Part shown: in pieces, positions 10,831-22,156 of the stretch
Layout: each line of letters begins with the position of its first letter
Numbering within the stretch: position 1 is the first letter of the stretch
Assembly (NCBI GenBank): GCA_001986395.2
Contig: MQVO02000001.1
Location: forward strand, 310,001 to 374,000
Origin: Irpex lacteus
Lineage: Eukaryota > Basidiomycota > Agaricomycetes > Polyporales > Irpicaceae
DNA: 64,000 nucleotides
Direction of reading: 5' to 3'
Made by a program: the position numbers and the translations under genes
The notes under the pieces: model-generated
What the model saw: only the letters and a program-made list of their open reading frames with translations
Databases searched by the model: none
What the model was told of the DNA's origin: nothing

Positions 10831-13800
10831 TCACTCCCTGCGACCCCGACTTCGAGACTCGACTCTACTCCTCAGCTTATCCGTCAACATACCGCCCATC
10901 GAGTGTAACAGCTCTTGCGCAGCGAGGACTTCTTCAGCTGAGACGTCGGGATCTGCGAGTTGATGCTGCATTGCCTCATGCGCCGCTTTGAGCATCTGCA
11001 GATAGCTGGACTCGTCTGTGCGCCTCAGGTTCGAGCCGCCTCGGGGATCTACTTGGAGTGCACGGCGGTCGGGACGAGACAGAGCAGTGTTATGGAGCTG
11101 GTCTGATGTTTCAGTTAATATTGGAGTTTTGGAGGCTCAAAATCGTGCTGACCGCTTTGTAGAGAGCGTTCTTCAAACTCTGCGTCTCGCTCGCTTGGCC
11201 TGGAGCTATCCACCAAATCGACACTAGTGTCCGCTGTATCATCTTACAACCAAGATAGCCTGTCAGACGGTTGTTTACACCAGAATGATGGATTCACTGA
11301 CCTCCCGCCTTCCCATCATGTCCTTCAGAATGTCGAACTGGTGGCCGCGGTGGCGTAAAGGGAACCTCCACGCTCAGCGGCGGCGATGGTAAGCTATCCT
11401 GCGGCTGAGACTCATCGCTTGCTCCTTGCCGACGAGGTGTACGCGGATTTACAGGAGGGACCATATGTGCCTGACCCTCGCGCTCAAAGGTATTGCTGTC
11501 AACACCATCACCCAGCTTACTTCTCTTTGTCACGCGAATATCGCGTAGAAGTGCGTTCGAGTCTTGGCTGATGTCCATATCTATAGGAGACTCGTCGCGT
11601 TTGCCTAACGCGGATGCACCAGAGCTCTGCGACATGGTAGACGATGAGTGGAAGTAACGAGCAGACTGGACGAAAGAACTCGTACTTCGCCTTGGTCCAT
11701 TACGTCTTCAAGATGCAAGGTCTTTGTTCGCGCCAGTGGCGCGGGAGTGGACACGTGCTTTACAGGTACACCGTTGAAGCGTCGGTCTTCACTTATTGGG
11801 ACCTTGGCCACTTCAGGCAGGTGTTGCGCATCTGGAGGTAGTGCAATTCTTGCTCGAGTCATGCTTTGGTACCATCCTTCCTGGCTTTGCTCCTCTCCCA
11901 TAGGCTGTGAATCAGGAACGACAACCTACACGCTTCATGGTCAGATGTCTGGGCATACATTGTATTCTCAGGGGCTAACACACCTCTTCGAATTGAGATT
12001 GAGTGTCGACAGAAAGATACGCTGGGCGCTCTCCGCCATACGCATCATATATCGCACCGAGAGTGTTCTTTAGTTTATCAGGGAGCTCCTGATCTCCAAA
12101 GTCGACGCGAGCGGATACTTTGTCCCAGAACCCCTTGAACGCAAGAGGCCCAGCAGCCTCTTTTCGGATATTGTCGAACGGCGAGCACAAGTAGTCCTCA
12201 AGCTCGCGAAGCACATGCACAGGATTCGGTGCTCGATACAAGCCGTCTAAAGAGTTGTGATAAAACCCCATGATCTTTGCAAAGGGTCAGCTACCGTATA
12301 ACGTAAAGAGCAAGCCATCAGTGGTACGTACATGCTGATTGTACTCGTCGTCTGATACCAGTTCCGGTGTGGCAGCGATCCAGATACATATTCCAGTCTG
12401 AAGAGCTTTAACGATAGGTAGGATTGAAAGGGCAGAGCATGTCGAGATAGACTGTGATAAAGCATCAATAATGTTAATTGCAGGGTATACGTCTTGGCTT
12501 TGAGTGGGGTATCGTCGTAAGTAATCGTTGATCAGGTTGAGTAGTGTGAAGGGAATGGTGTCTTCGTCGTCAAATTGGATGTAGGATAACAGACAGAGTA
12601 TTGCGTCAGCGGTGCTGTGCAGTCGTGTCAGAAGCAGGCGATACTCTGACAGGATAGGCACATACATTTCGGATAACAGTTTCGCAATCTCTTCAAGGAC
12701 AGTATTCGTTGAGTGACCGTCCTCATTAGCGCATTGTCCTGCGAAAATGAAAACGTTCGACCAGATGGTCCTCTTCAGATTTGTATTCTTTGCAAGTCTG
12801 TCAATAAAATAAACTGAGCGTCACGGACAGTGAGATTCAATCCTGTTGTCCACGCACCGGAGAGGAACAGATAAGAAGGCGGAGGTTGACTTCCAGGTTG
12901 GAGCAGGAACCCTCAAAGCCCAGTGAGGAGCGATAGAGTACCAAAGTTTCAGAGCACGATCTTTCAGCGCTGTATCCTGGGTAGCCGCGATGGTGGCAAG
13001 AATATCTGGTTGCCCAGAAAAGGCTAGTGCAGTACACAGCTCGCGACTCTCCTGTTGCTCCTCAGATGCGTCGAAACTGATATAGCGTAACACATGGAGC
13101 AAAAGAGTCTCAGCAGCATCTTCAATCCACTGGTCGGAGAAGACACGGTTCATAACTGTCCACAGTTCCTTGGCCGAACGAGCCCGAATATCGTGACTGG
13201 CATCCCACGTGATGAAGTCTTTCACTATGGTAAGAGTTCGTGCAGAGTAATCGGGAGGGGCCGTCAAATGCTCGTAGCTTGGCGATAGCTGAACCTGGGC
13301 GAGCAAAAGGGCCTGCCAAATATGTAGAACGTCGTTCTAATATGAAACGTAGGCATAAGTATGCTGGTGGCAGAATGCAGTCTAACCCGTACCTTATGTT
13401 GTAGTAGCTCTGACTTATCAGCGTTGAAGACGCGTCGAGCCGCTGCAACCCATATGTCTAGGAATTGTACGCAATGCTCTTCGATCTCAGCGCTGCATAG
13501 CAGCCTGATAGAGCTGATGTCAAAGGGAGTAGATGACTGCAAGACATGCTTCATATTCTGGACTTCGACATCGACCAGCACACCATGTAGAAGGTCCGTT
13601 ATAAGAGGGGCAGAAAGGTCCCAGGTCGAACAGTCCTTCCTCGAAGACGAAATATCGGCGCCGACACCGCTTGTAATCCGCAAGAGCACTTCCAGACCTT
13701 GCAGGAAGAAAGAATCACTCCGGTGTCCTATCAGGCCCTTCAGGACGTCAATAGTCCTGGTGACGTCGAGTCCACGTGGAAGATGGTCAGCCAAAGCCGG

Positions 13801-15321
13801 ACCGAAGGGGGTTTCATGTTTTCCGAGCAGAGCGTGAATTAGACAAGGGCCGACGTCCAGAGCATGTGCCTGCTGTATGTACTCCGTGGTACGGTGCCGG
13901 AGTTTATTTCGCCAGTCATTGATGCCAACCATAGACTTCGGGCGAGACATATATGGTGTGAGTGAAAAGGCCCAAACTAGACACCGCCAGAGAAAGCCGT
14001 GGAGTGATCGTAGAGGAAGCCAGCGGTGGTAAGATGCACCGAGTGGTATTGCTCTTAGCACAAACCTCAGATAATTCTTCTCTGACAGCGTAGCGGGTCC
14101 AGCGAGAATAATTAAGCTTGCAAGGAATGAAAATGCCCATCCAACATGTGCACCGGGTGTGGTATCCGCGTCCAGCGGGATCTCGGCGTAAACCAGAGAC
14201 CTGAGATTAGCGGGGCCAGACGCCTGAGCTCCTCCTTCGTCTGCATCTGCTTGCTTCCGTTGAGACTCTTGACTGAGAACAAAAGAGAGAGTTTGGCGTC
14301 TATATGCCGAGCGAAGCTTCTCGCATGCGCTTGATGTTGTTGACCAAGGCGGTTCGGTCTTGTAAGAGAAGACAATAGCGTTGGCGTACCCGGCCAATGC
14401 ACTGGCGGCCCTTAGACGAACGTTCAGGTGTGGGGATACAGAGAGTGCCAGAATTCTTGGGTAGAACGCCAAGGCGTGATTCAAGAACACGGGCGGATGT
14501 GTGAGAAGTAAACTGTGCAGCATCTATGACGTATATATGAGTAAGAGCCTAGCTTGATGAGTGACATGGTTTACTTTCAGTGCGTCAGCGACGAGAGTCG
14601 CACTCTCCGCAGTCGTAGTATCACCATTGACGATTGAGTCAACGGCGTCGACCAACGCCGTTTGCTTCTTCCGAACCAGAGCAGGCGGTATATGCAGAGC
14701 GGTCAATGCATAAATCGACAATAAACGGGTTTTCTGCTCTTCAGGAGTGGGAATGGCCGGAGTGAGTAGTACTGCCAGCACTGCGTCCAGCATGGCTTCG
14801 ATATCCGTTACTATACAGAGGTCAGAATACTCAGGGCATAGCAAGAAGTACGACTTACTAGGTAGCAGGGATGATAAGGAACGGAAGGCAAAGAAGGATG
14901 AGACAACTTGCAGTGCGCCGTGCGAGACTTCGACCATTTCCTTGAGATACCTGAATTTGTCATCGGTCACAACGCTGGGGTACCAGACATTACCCGCCGC
15001 GTCACGATTAGATTCTTCACCCATCGCTATATTATCTTCCAGAGCACGCCTGACGTCTCGTTTGATGCACACAGCAACTTCTCCTGCGTGCAACTGAAGA
15101 ACTTCGAGTGCTGGGCATGTCAAGGGTGTGGCGTCAGACAAAACAGTGACCAAAGACTTGATGCGTGCGTAGAGCAAGGAGTAGGCCTGAGCAATATCGT
15201 GTGGTGTGAGATCATTTTCTCCTTCGAGGCTTTCGAGTAGTGTAGAAATGGGTGCCTTGAAAGTGTCATACGCGCCCGCCTGCTGAGAGGTCTCTTCGTC
15301 TTGTACATTTATCCCATCCAT
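10831..15321 (-). CDS. RIF1: Large helical-repeat protein, probable Rif1 homologue
   Basis: Rif1 is a HEAT-repeat protein of telomeres and origins; it recruits protein phosphatase 1 to delay replication and helps direct break repair. This assignment rests on general resemblance and is not certain. The gene is a series of long helical exons with short introns; the largest covers 13390-14523. Typical stretches are FLNHALAFYPRILALSVSP, NVRLRAASALAGYANA, LHGFLWRCLVWAFS and NIRKEAAGPLAFKGFWDKVS; the last two resemble the WR-C-WAF and FW pieces of Rif1 N-terminal repeats. An RVDF tetrapeptide follows the FW motif near 12100. The C-terminal 300 residues are Pro/Ser-rich and disordered (PIDMDISQDS, RVTKRSK). 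The last exon ends LRSRVESRSRGRRE with the stop at 10831-10833. The start is MDGINVQDEE. Another HEAT-repeat nuclear protein is the main alternative. Confidence 0.6.
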
Positions 15322-16900
15322 GTCGTCCTCCGTTGAAAGCCGAGAGCTGAAGCTGTGGATGCTGCGGGAGAGAGTAGAGGTCGTCCTTCAGGTCAAAAGT
15401 ACGTAAAAGTGGCAAAGGAATATGCACAGAAGAACGCGTGGTGGTAAGAGGGGTCGGATGGAAGGGCTGCGAAATATAAGAGCAGTCCGCTTATAAGGTA
15501 ACAAAGATATGCACAAGAATAATAGAGTGTCCAGGAATAGACCGGTAGCGTGGATACTAATACATGGCCGTAGCTGGATGAGGTCCGAGTCAAACCAGTT
15601 CAAAAGAGGAAGTTGAGAAAAGAGATTGATCGTGATTTAAAGTCCGCGGTGCCTAAGGCGGCCCTTTCCGAAAACGAAACGCCAACTCCCGGTTTATCAA
15701 GGACAATGACCACAAATCATTGCACAAGACATGCAAGATATAACAAACAATAAAACATGGAGTAGCCGAAGGAGTATTATATGATTCGAGTTCTCTAATA
15801 TCGGCGAACACAGTTAACCCCCTGCCACTGTACAAGTCAAAGTCATAGCTTGAAGGAGCTTTCCATTACACACTTGTGAGTATCTGAGGGTCGATGATTC
15901 CATGTTTCTCATGCTAATTTTCTCCTCACGAAGTGGTGTACGTTCCGATAGAATTTTTTGCACTGCAGATTGATAAAAAATACCAGTATATCAGGTACGA
16001 GAAAGCGACTACACGATATTCTCCTGGAAATCTGGCGTTGAATTCAATTGTCAACATTGCTATACGGGTCAGATAGCTTCATTCTGCCTGATGGATGGGA
16101 TACTCGAACTGACATATGGACCCAGTGGCTTAGGCTCTTCTGCAGTCCAATACTTATAAGTAGCCACTATACCGAGTATTTATCAACCAACTCGAATGCA
16201 TCTCCCCTGTGATCTATCAGACTCGGGCCCGGTAAAAGTCTGCTCAGATGGCTGTACAACTTTTACACTCTTTTACCAGCAACAAAAGGCATCTTGTGTC
16301 CAAACACCGCACAATGGCCCTACCTTTCAAGCTTACTGAACCACGGCATATTTCCGGATAACTGACCCTACGACATCCATCGTCATCAGATATTAAGAAG
16401 GATCAACCCATTCAAGTGCTCTCGGAGCCCACTCTGATTGGACACGCCACATCAACCCGTTCCGAAGGGCCAAGATATCGTACGTCATTCTGCCCTCCCA
16501 GCACAAATCGAGGATATGTCGGAAACTATGTCGGCGACAAGTGGAGAGTCGAAGCTGAAGAATTAAACAATGGGCAAGCTAGAAGCAGGTGCATAGCAAC
16601 AGGGACACACGGACCTGTTCCTTATGACCTTCCCGTCTCGCACAAATGGCTCTCGAAGATGCTCTCGATCATCCGTGAGTCCGCGGTACAGCCGAGAACG
16701 GCAATGGTTGTCGATCTGACACATCATGTCGTCTCCTACAGTAGAATTAATACGGGTGCTATGTCGCGATTCAATCTCTGCGAGAAGAATCCGAAGTTTA
16801 CAGGCTCTTGTCGTCGGGAGGGTCGTATAAAAGTCGATCGAGGGTAGGTGAGTCAAGTCAGCAGCTCATCGACACCGGTTACTGGTCTCACTCAGCAGCA
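15322..16900. promoter_or_regulatory. Divergent intergenic region with LPMO promoter
   Basis: About 1.6 kb separates the Rif1-like start from the AA9 start. A TATAAAAG lies at 16826-16833, 68-75 bp before the LPMO ATG, and is the likely core promoter. The reading frame at 16416-16847 has no signal peptide or known domain and overlaps the TATA box, so it is not called a gene. Confidence 0.55.
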
Positions 16901-18084
16901 ATGAAGTTCTCAGCTATCTTAGCCTTGTCCACACTTCTTATCCCGGCGGTGTCCGCACATTGTGAGACTATCTTCGACGTCTCCTGAATATTGCTCACCA
17001 TCAAATTCAGACCGCTGGACCTCCCTTGTTGAGGGAAGCACCGTCACGACGGCATATGAATATGTTCGTCAGAACACCAACTACAACTCTCCTGTATGTG
17101 GTTCCTTTTTATTACTACGACACTGTTCTGACCCTTTTCAATACAGGTAACAGACGTCACTTCCGATGACCTGCGCTGCAACACAGGATCCTGGGCCTCT
17201 GCTGCTACTACGCAGACCGCCAATGTCACCGCAGGCTCCGTCGTACGTTGCTCCAGCCTCACTGAAGGACTACCGATTCTCATATGACGTTATGCAGGTT
17301 GGTCTTGCGCTCGACCAAGCCATCTACCACCAGGGTGTCGTGAACAGTAAGCATTTCGCATCATCTCCAACCTATTTTGAATGCTTACCCAAATTTGGAT
17401 CATCAAGTCTACATGGCCAAGGCGCCAGGTCTCGCAAGTGAATTCGACGGTTCAGGCGACGTCTGGTTCAAGGTCCACGAAGTCGGCGCAGTCACCGACG
17501 GCGGCAGCTCCATCACCTGGCTCGATGACAGTACGTATCAAACCATCGGTCATCTCCACAATACTAATATACTAACCAAACTGTCGATCGTAGACCTCAC
17601 CCAAGTAACGTTCACCCTCCCGCCATCACTCCCCTCCGGCCAATACCTCGTCCGCGCCGAGCAGATCGCCCTGCACGTCGCCTCTTCCTTCGGAGGTGCC
17701 CAGTTTTACATCTCATGCGCCCAGATCAATGTCGTTGGCGGAGGGAACGGCACTCCTGGACCTCTCGTCTCTATCCCGGGCGTGTACACCGGAAACGAGC
17801 CTGGAATCCTCATCAGTGAGTCAATATACATTTCCTCAAATTACCGATGTGAAGCTAATATGTTGTGTCTCGGAATGCAGACATCTACAACCCCATTGTG
17901 CGTCCATATCATCTTGCGCAGTGTGCGAGACATGAGATAATTCAGTTTACTGACCCGTTCTGTTACGATTATCATTTAGCCTGCGACCTACACTCAACCT
18001 GGCCCCGTACGTGCTCCACGCTCTCAGCTGCGATCTGTTTCACTAACCACATTCATATGACACTAGGCCGTCTGGTCCGGGTGA
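16901..18084 (+). CDS. AA9 lytic polysaccharide monooxygenase
   Basis: AA9 enzymes are secreted copper enzymes that cut cellulose and related glycans oxidatively. Nine exons fit in frame: 16901-16961, 17011-17093, 17147-17242, 17298-17346, 17408-17530, 17594-17815, 17881-17897, 17980-18006 and 18067-18084, giving 231 residues. The signal peptide MKFSAILALSTLLIPAVSA is followed directly by His20, which becomes the N-terminal copper-binding His of the mature enzyme (HYRWTSLVEG). The second His of the brace is in AIYHQGVVNIYMAKAP and the axial Tyr is in AQFYISCAQINV. Cysteines in LRCNTG and ISCAQ can form the usual disulphide. NIYNP and the AVWSG end are typical of the family. There is no carbohydrate-binding module or GPI signal, so this is a single-domain form. 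Two exons are only 17 and 27 bases long and would be missed by simple gene finders. Confidence 0.93.
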
Positions 18085-18566
18085 GGACCCACTTTCGTAC
18101 CGAGTCAAAAGTGATTGTATTACACGTATTGGACTATGTACTGAATGCGAGGGATACAACTTCGTTCCGTTCCGTTCCATTTCCATAAGACTGTCGTGAT
18201 GTCCAAGCAGCGCACGAATGAACGAAATGTTTGCTGAAAGTCCCCTCATGAAGATCATGATGCCCCAATTTTCAGGTTTCGGACGATTCTGGTTGTCGTA
18301 AGACATTCAATGCTGCTACAGTTACATATCATACAATGATTACGTAGCTACGTACACTAACCAATACCCAAATACAAAAACTACAACTACAACTACGATT
18401 GGTACAATTATTGATTACGACAGAATAACTTATGTAAGGAGGGACGTAATATCAGACCAAATTATGGTGGTAAAAATTGCAAAGGGTGCCCATGGTGTAT
18501 CAGGAAAATGGATGAGAGGGCAGACGTCTCAGCGGAGGGAAGAAAAATGAACGACGAGAGTTGGAA
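18085..18566. other. Convergent 3' intergenic region
   Basis: This lies between the LPMO stop and the stop of the leftward DUF7330-like gene A. It includes a run of short CTACAACTAC-like repeats near 18376-18398. No gene is seen. Confidence 0.45.
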
Positions 18567-20146
18567 TCACAGGAACAACCTCGCCTCCGCATTCGACGTC
18601 CTAATCACCACACTACTCTCCTTCCCCTCCTTCCCCTCCGACGACTTCGAATTCTGTGAGCTTCCATCCGACGAAGTACTCGCCCCATCATCTCCCTCAA
18701 CGACCCTCCCCTCCACCAACCCCCTCCTCTCCCTCTTATACACCAACGTCCTCACCTGCACCCCCTCCTGGTCTCTTAACGTCACCACCGGTTTATATGG
18801 CGTAGAATGCAACGAGAACGTCCCGTGGAACGACTCGGGGACGCTCACGCTCGCGGATGCGTTCGTCGTCTGCACTTCGTAGTGTGTGAGTGCGCGTGGG
18901 GGTGCGGAGGTGCATGTGATGTCGATGGGCTTTTGGGAGGAGCGGGCGTGGATGTTGTAGGATGGGCGGGTGGAGAGGGGTGCGGATGATGTGAGTGTGA
19001 GGGTTGCTTTCACTTCGCTGTAAGAGGAAAATATGTCAGTAAAGGATGAGTGGGTGAGAGAGGGAGAAGTACGTACTCAAAGGAGGTCAGGAGTTCGAGA
19101 TTGCTTGCGTGAGAGCCGTCGTTTCCAAGGGTGACGTCGGCGTTGATGGGTGCGTTCGCCGTTCGGAGGCTCACAGAGGAATCCGCGTTGAAGGTTCCCT
19201 CGATAGCGCCATTCGACGTTCGCACCTTCGTCTTATTCGCAGCCAGAGACTAGAAGAAGTGCCAATGATCAGTAAGCTAAAAACCCGGAGATGGATAGTT
19301 CCACACGTACCTTCACAATAATGGCCCTATCTGCCGACGACAAGGAGATGGAGCTGAAATGGACGGAGCCGGCGAGGTCGCCTATGGAGTGAACGAAGTT
19401 GGGCAAGTGTGTCCTGAAACCCGGCAGCCTCAACGGATCGGAGCCAGTGGCTCGAGGGATCCTAACGTTTATGGATACGAAGCGCTGTAAATCGACAGAC
19501 GCTTGGGCGCTAGTTCCGGTTGGAGCTGGAGTCGGTGCCGTGGTCTAACATGAAAAGCTTCTCGTCAGCAACTTTGTCCGGCATACTTCTCTTCGCGACT
19601 GCAAAGAGCTGAGGCAAAACACTTACTCGGATCCTCACGCCGTTCTCGTTATGCAACGCGTCATGGACGAACGAAATGTTCGTGGCCTTCTGCACCTCCG
19701 GGGAGTTATAGAACACGCGCACGTCCACAAGCAAGTCACTACCGACGAGCTTGTCCTCTGAGTCTTCGTAGACGTGAATGGCACCGGCACCGAGGTTGTC
19801 GCCCTCGGATAGAATGTACATAACTGCGGAAGTGACGGGGAGCTCCGCGGTGAGGTCGGCAGCGTACGCATATGAGGTGCTGCGATCTTCAGCAGGAGTG
19901 TACTTGCCCCTAGGCTGAACCTTCCACGGCAGGGGGAAGGTGTGGGGCTGGTGCTCTTCATGTTCTTTAGCGCGTGAAGGTTTCCTGAGGAGTGTCTTTC
20001 CTTCGGTAGGAGACCATGGCGTTGAAATAACCTTGGCGTGCTGGACATAAAGTGAGTTTTCTGCGAGATGGACATATGTCAGGAACACTTACAGCCTGGA
20101 AGGTGCGCCGCAAGTCGTTGAGACTGAGCGATGGCATGACCAACAT
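18567..20146 (-). CDS. DUF7330-like protein, copy A
   Basis: This belongs to a basidiomycete family of unknown function whose C-terminal half consists of short beta-strand repeats, similar in style to bacterial DUF4097 proteins. The repeats are visible as KVRTSNGAIEGTFNADSSVS, LRTANAPINADVTL, VQTTNASASVSVPESFHGTF and VIRTSNAEARLFL. The N-terminal region has PLPWKVQPRGKY, SYAYAADLTAELPVTSAVMY and DNLGAGAIHVYEDSEDKLVG, then FVHDALHNENGVRIRV. The first exon is short (MLVMPSLSLNDLRRTFQA). That start was chosen because copy B has a first exon of the same shape, although the frame is open up to 20236. No signal peptide or membrane segment is seen, so it is probably intracellular. A TATTTATA-like sequence lies about 90 bp upstream. 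It is paralogous to 24975-26442. Confidence 0.78.
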
Positions 20147-20993
20147 ATCTTTGGTCTTAATGCGAGGGAAAATAGCAGCTATATGAGACGGGGATGCTAA
20201 GTGAGGAAGGGCAGAAGGGACGCATGCAGCCTCCACTATAAATACGCACGGTAATGAACGCAGCGCTTATGGAGGAGCGATGCGTCGAGGTGTGGATGAT
20301 TGCCAGAGTGATTACGTCTGACAAATGGCCTGCCGAGTACATTTGCTGGAAGGAGTCAATCTGGCATTCTCCACGAGGGCCAAAGTTGCAGCAAGTGCCA
20401 TGCTGAGTTAGCATTCCCGTCCGATATCCCGAGCTTAGCACTCGGGAGGGGCTGCTGACGAATTCGCGCTGACCGAGCGGCCTGCACGTTCTGCGCACCG
20501 GAAGAACCTAGTCATCGAAAGAAATACGTTTACATCATTCTTCGGAATGTTTAGGAGGTCGACGTCGACATTGTTCAGTTTACCAACAGAGATGACGGGA
20601 GAGAACCAGAAATCGAAAGAAGCAGCCCGAACATGCTGATTGCATTAGACGCGCAACGAATCGACTAGCCGCCCGCACGTTTAAAGGCAGCTGCGTCATG
20701 GTAGCATGCATACACATGCATAGATCTGGACGCGAAATACTTACGACTTTCAAGCATTCACTACTAGTGCTAGTGTGACTCAGGTTGAGCATGGAGTGAT
20801 AACATCAAAGCATATATGATTCGATGAGCCAACTGCAAGAGACAAGTTGAATGAAGATCGGCGATGTAACTACTACTGGTACAGAGACGTGTGCATAGGA
20901 CGAACGAGAGCAAACGAGAACAGGGTATGGACAAAGAAAGAGGCTATGGCTACAACTCGAGAGTGATGAAGAAAGGATATCAGGGTAGTTCGC
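20147..20993. other. Intergenic region
   Basis: This separates DUF7330-like copy A from the HAD phosphatase; both are on the minus strand. It should carry the promoter of copy A and the 3' UTR of the phosphatase. Overlapping short frames on both strands show no conserved features. Confidence 0.4.
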
Positions 20994-22156
20994 TCATGCG
21001 AAGACAGTGAACTTGAGCTGCAGCCCGTTCTCCGTCTGCACCGGCTCGCATTGCACCTTCTCCATGTTGTCCACCAAGTAGTGAGCACCGCAGTTCTCAA
21101 TCTTCGAACGCTCGTGCGAGGTGCAGACAGCGATGACCGTTGCACCAGACGCAACACCAGCGCGGATGCCCGAAGGTGAGTCCTCGAAGACGACGCACTT
21201 CTTCGCGTCAAACCCGAGCTCCTTGGCAGCAAGCAAGAACGGGTCGGGCGCAGGCTTGCCAGCCTTCAGACGCTTGTCGTCAGCGGTGATCGTGACTTTC
21301 GGAGGGGTGATCCCAACGCGAGTCATGCAGCCGTAAGCTAGAGACAGAAGAGCACAATCAGGAACAACACTCTCGGGAGAATTTCGTCATAGGAAAAGCT
21401 TACCATAAGTCTTCGCACCGGATGTAGCAACGGCATAGCGGCCTTCAGGAATAGACGAAATCATTCTCTTTACACCCGGCAGGATGCGAACAGAACGATC
21501 CACGGCAGCCGCCTCGAGCTGCCATGCCTGAAGGGCATGCTTCCCGGCCTTCGTCTCCTGCTCGAGCATCTGGCGGTGGTTCTCGTCCATCTGAGGGTCC
21601 TCGAAGACGGCCTCCTCGTGCTCCTGAACAGCGGACATGCTCAGCAAGCCGCTGACACGGCTCAAGAATGACGGGCGACGGATGGAGTTGAGTGCGCTGA
21701 GCGGGCTGGCGAATGATGCCGCACGCGAGGGGACGCGGGACGATGGTGCTGAGCTGGCGGGGGTGGAGAGGGCAGGAGTGGTGGCGCCAGAGTCGACCGG
21801 GGTCGCTGGCTGTGAGCCAGGGCCGTGCATGTTGTAGGCGTCGGCGAAGAAGAGGATGGACTCCTCGAAGGCTTGCACCTCGTCGTCCATCTCGTGGGGC
21901 TTGATGTGAGGCTTGAATTGGGATAGGTTGTCGACGGCGCGCTTGCCGTGAGTGGCAGCAATCACGTATGCCGGGTCCTGCCCGATGTCGGTGGCAACCT
22001 TGCCCCACGCTGCCTCGACGGCGGCGATAGAGTCAGTCAAAGTGCCGTCCTGGTTGAAGCGTTAGTTTCGTGTGTTAGATTGAAAAAATGTGAGGGACCA
22101 CTCACCATATCGAAGAGGACGGCGTCGGTGTAGAAAGTTGCGACTGGAGAAGACAT
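20994..22156 (-). CDS. HAD-family sugar/glycerol phosphatase (GPP/DOG-like) with insertion
   Basis: Relatives hydrolyse glycerol-1-phosphate (yeast Gpp1/2) or 2-deoxyglucose-6-phosphate (Dog1/2). Three exons fit: MSSPVATFYTDAVLFDM, a long exon, and a final exon starting YGCMTRVGI. Motif I is split by the first intron: VLFDM then DGTLTDS, giving the nucleophile and acid/base Asp pair. TKHGKR-like THGKRAVDNLSQF matches the GPP/DOG substrate region. Motif II is VATSGA, the motif III Lys is in LKAGKPAPDPFLLAAKELG, and motif IV is VVFEDSPSGIRAG. The family is usually about 240-250 residues; this one has about 100 extra residues (Ser/Ala/Pro-rich, from HGPGSQPATPVD to SRVSGLLSMSAV) inside the cap domain. 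A TATATAAG lies about 115 bp upstream. The exact substrate cannot be read from sequence. It sits between the two DUF7330-like copies. Confidence 0.85.

Noticed and set aside
16416..16847. 143-codon frame upstream of the AA9 gene
   Set aside because: It runs across the AA9 TATA box and shows no domain; an opposite frame covers the same bases.
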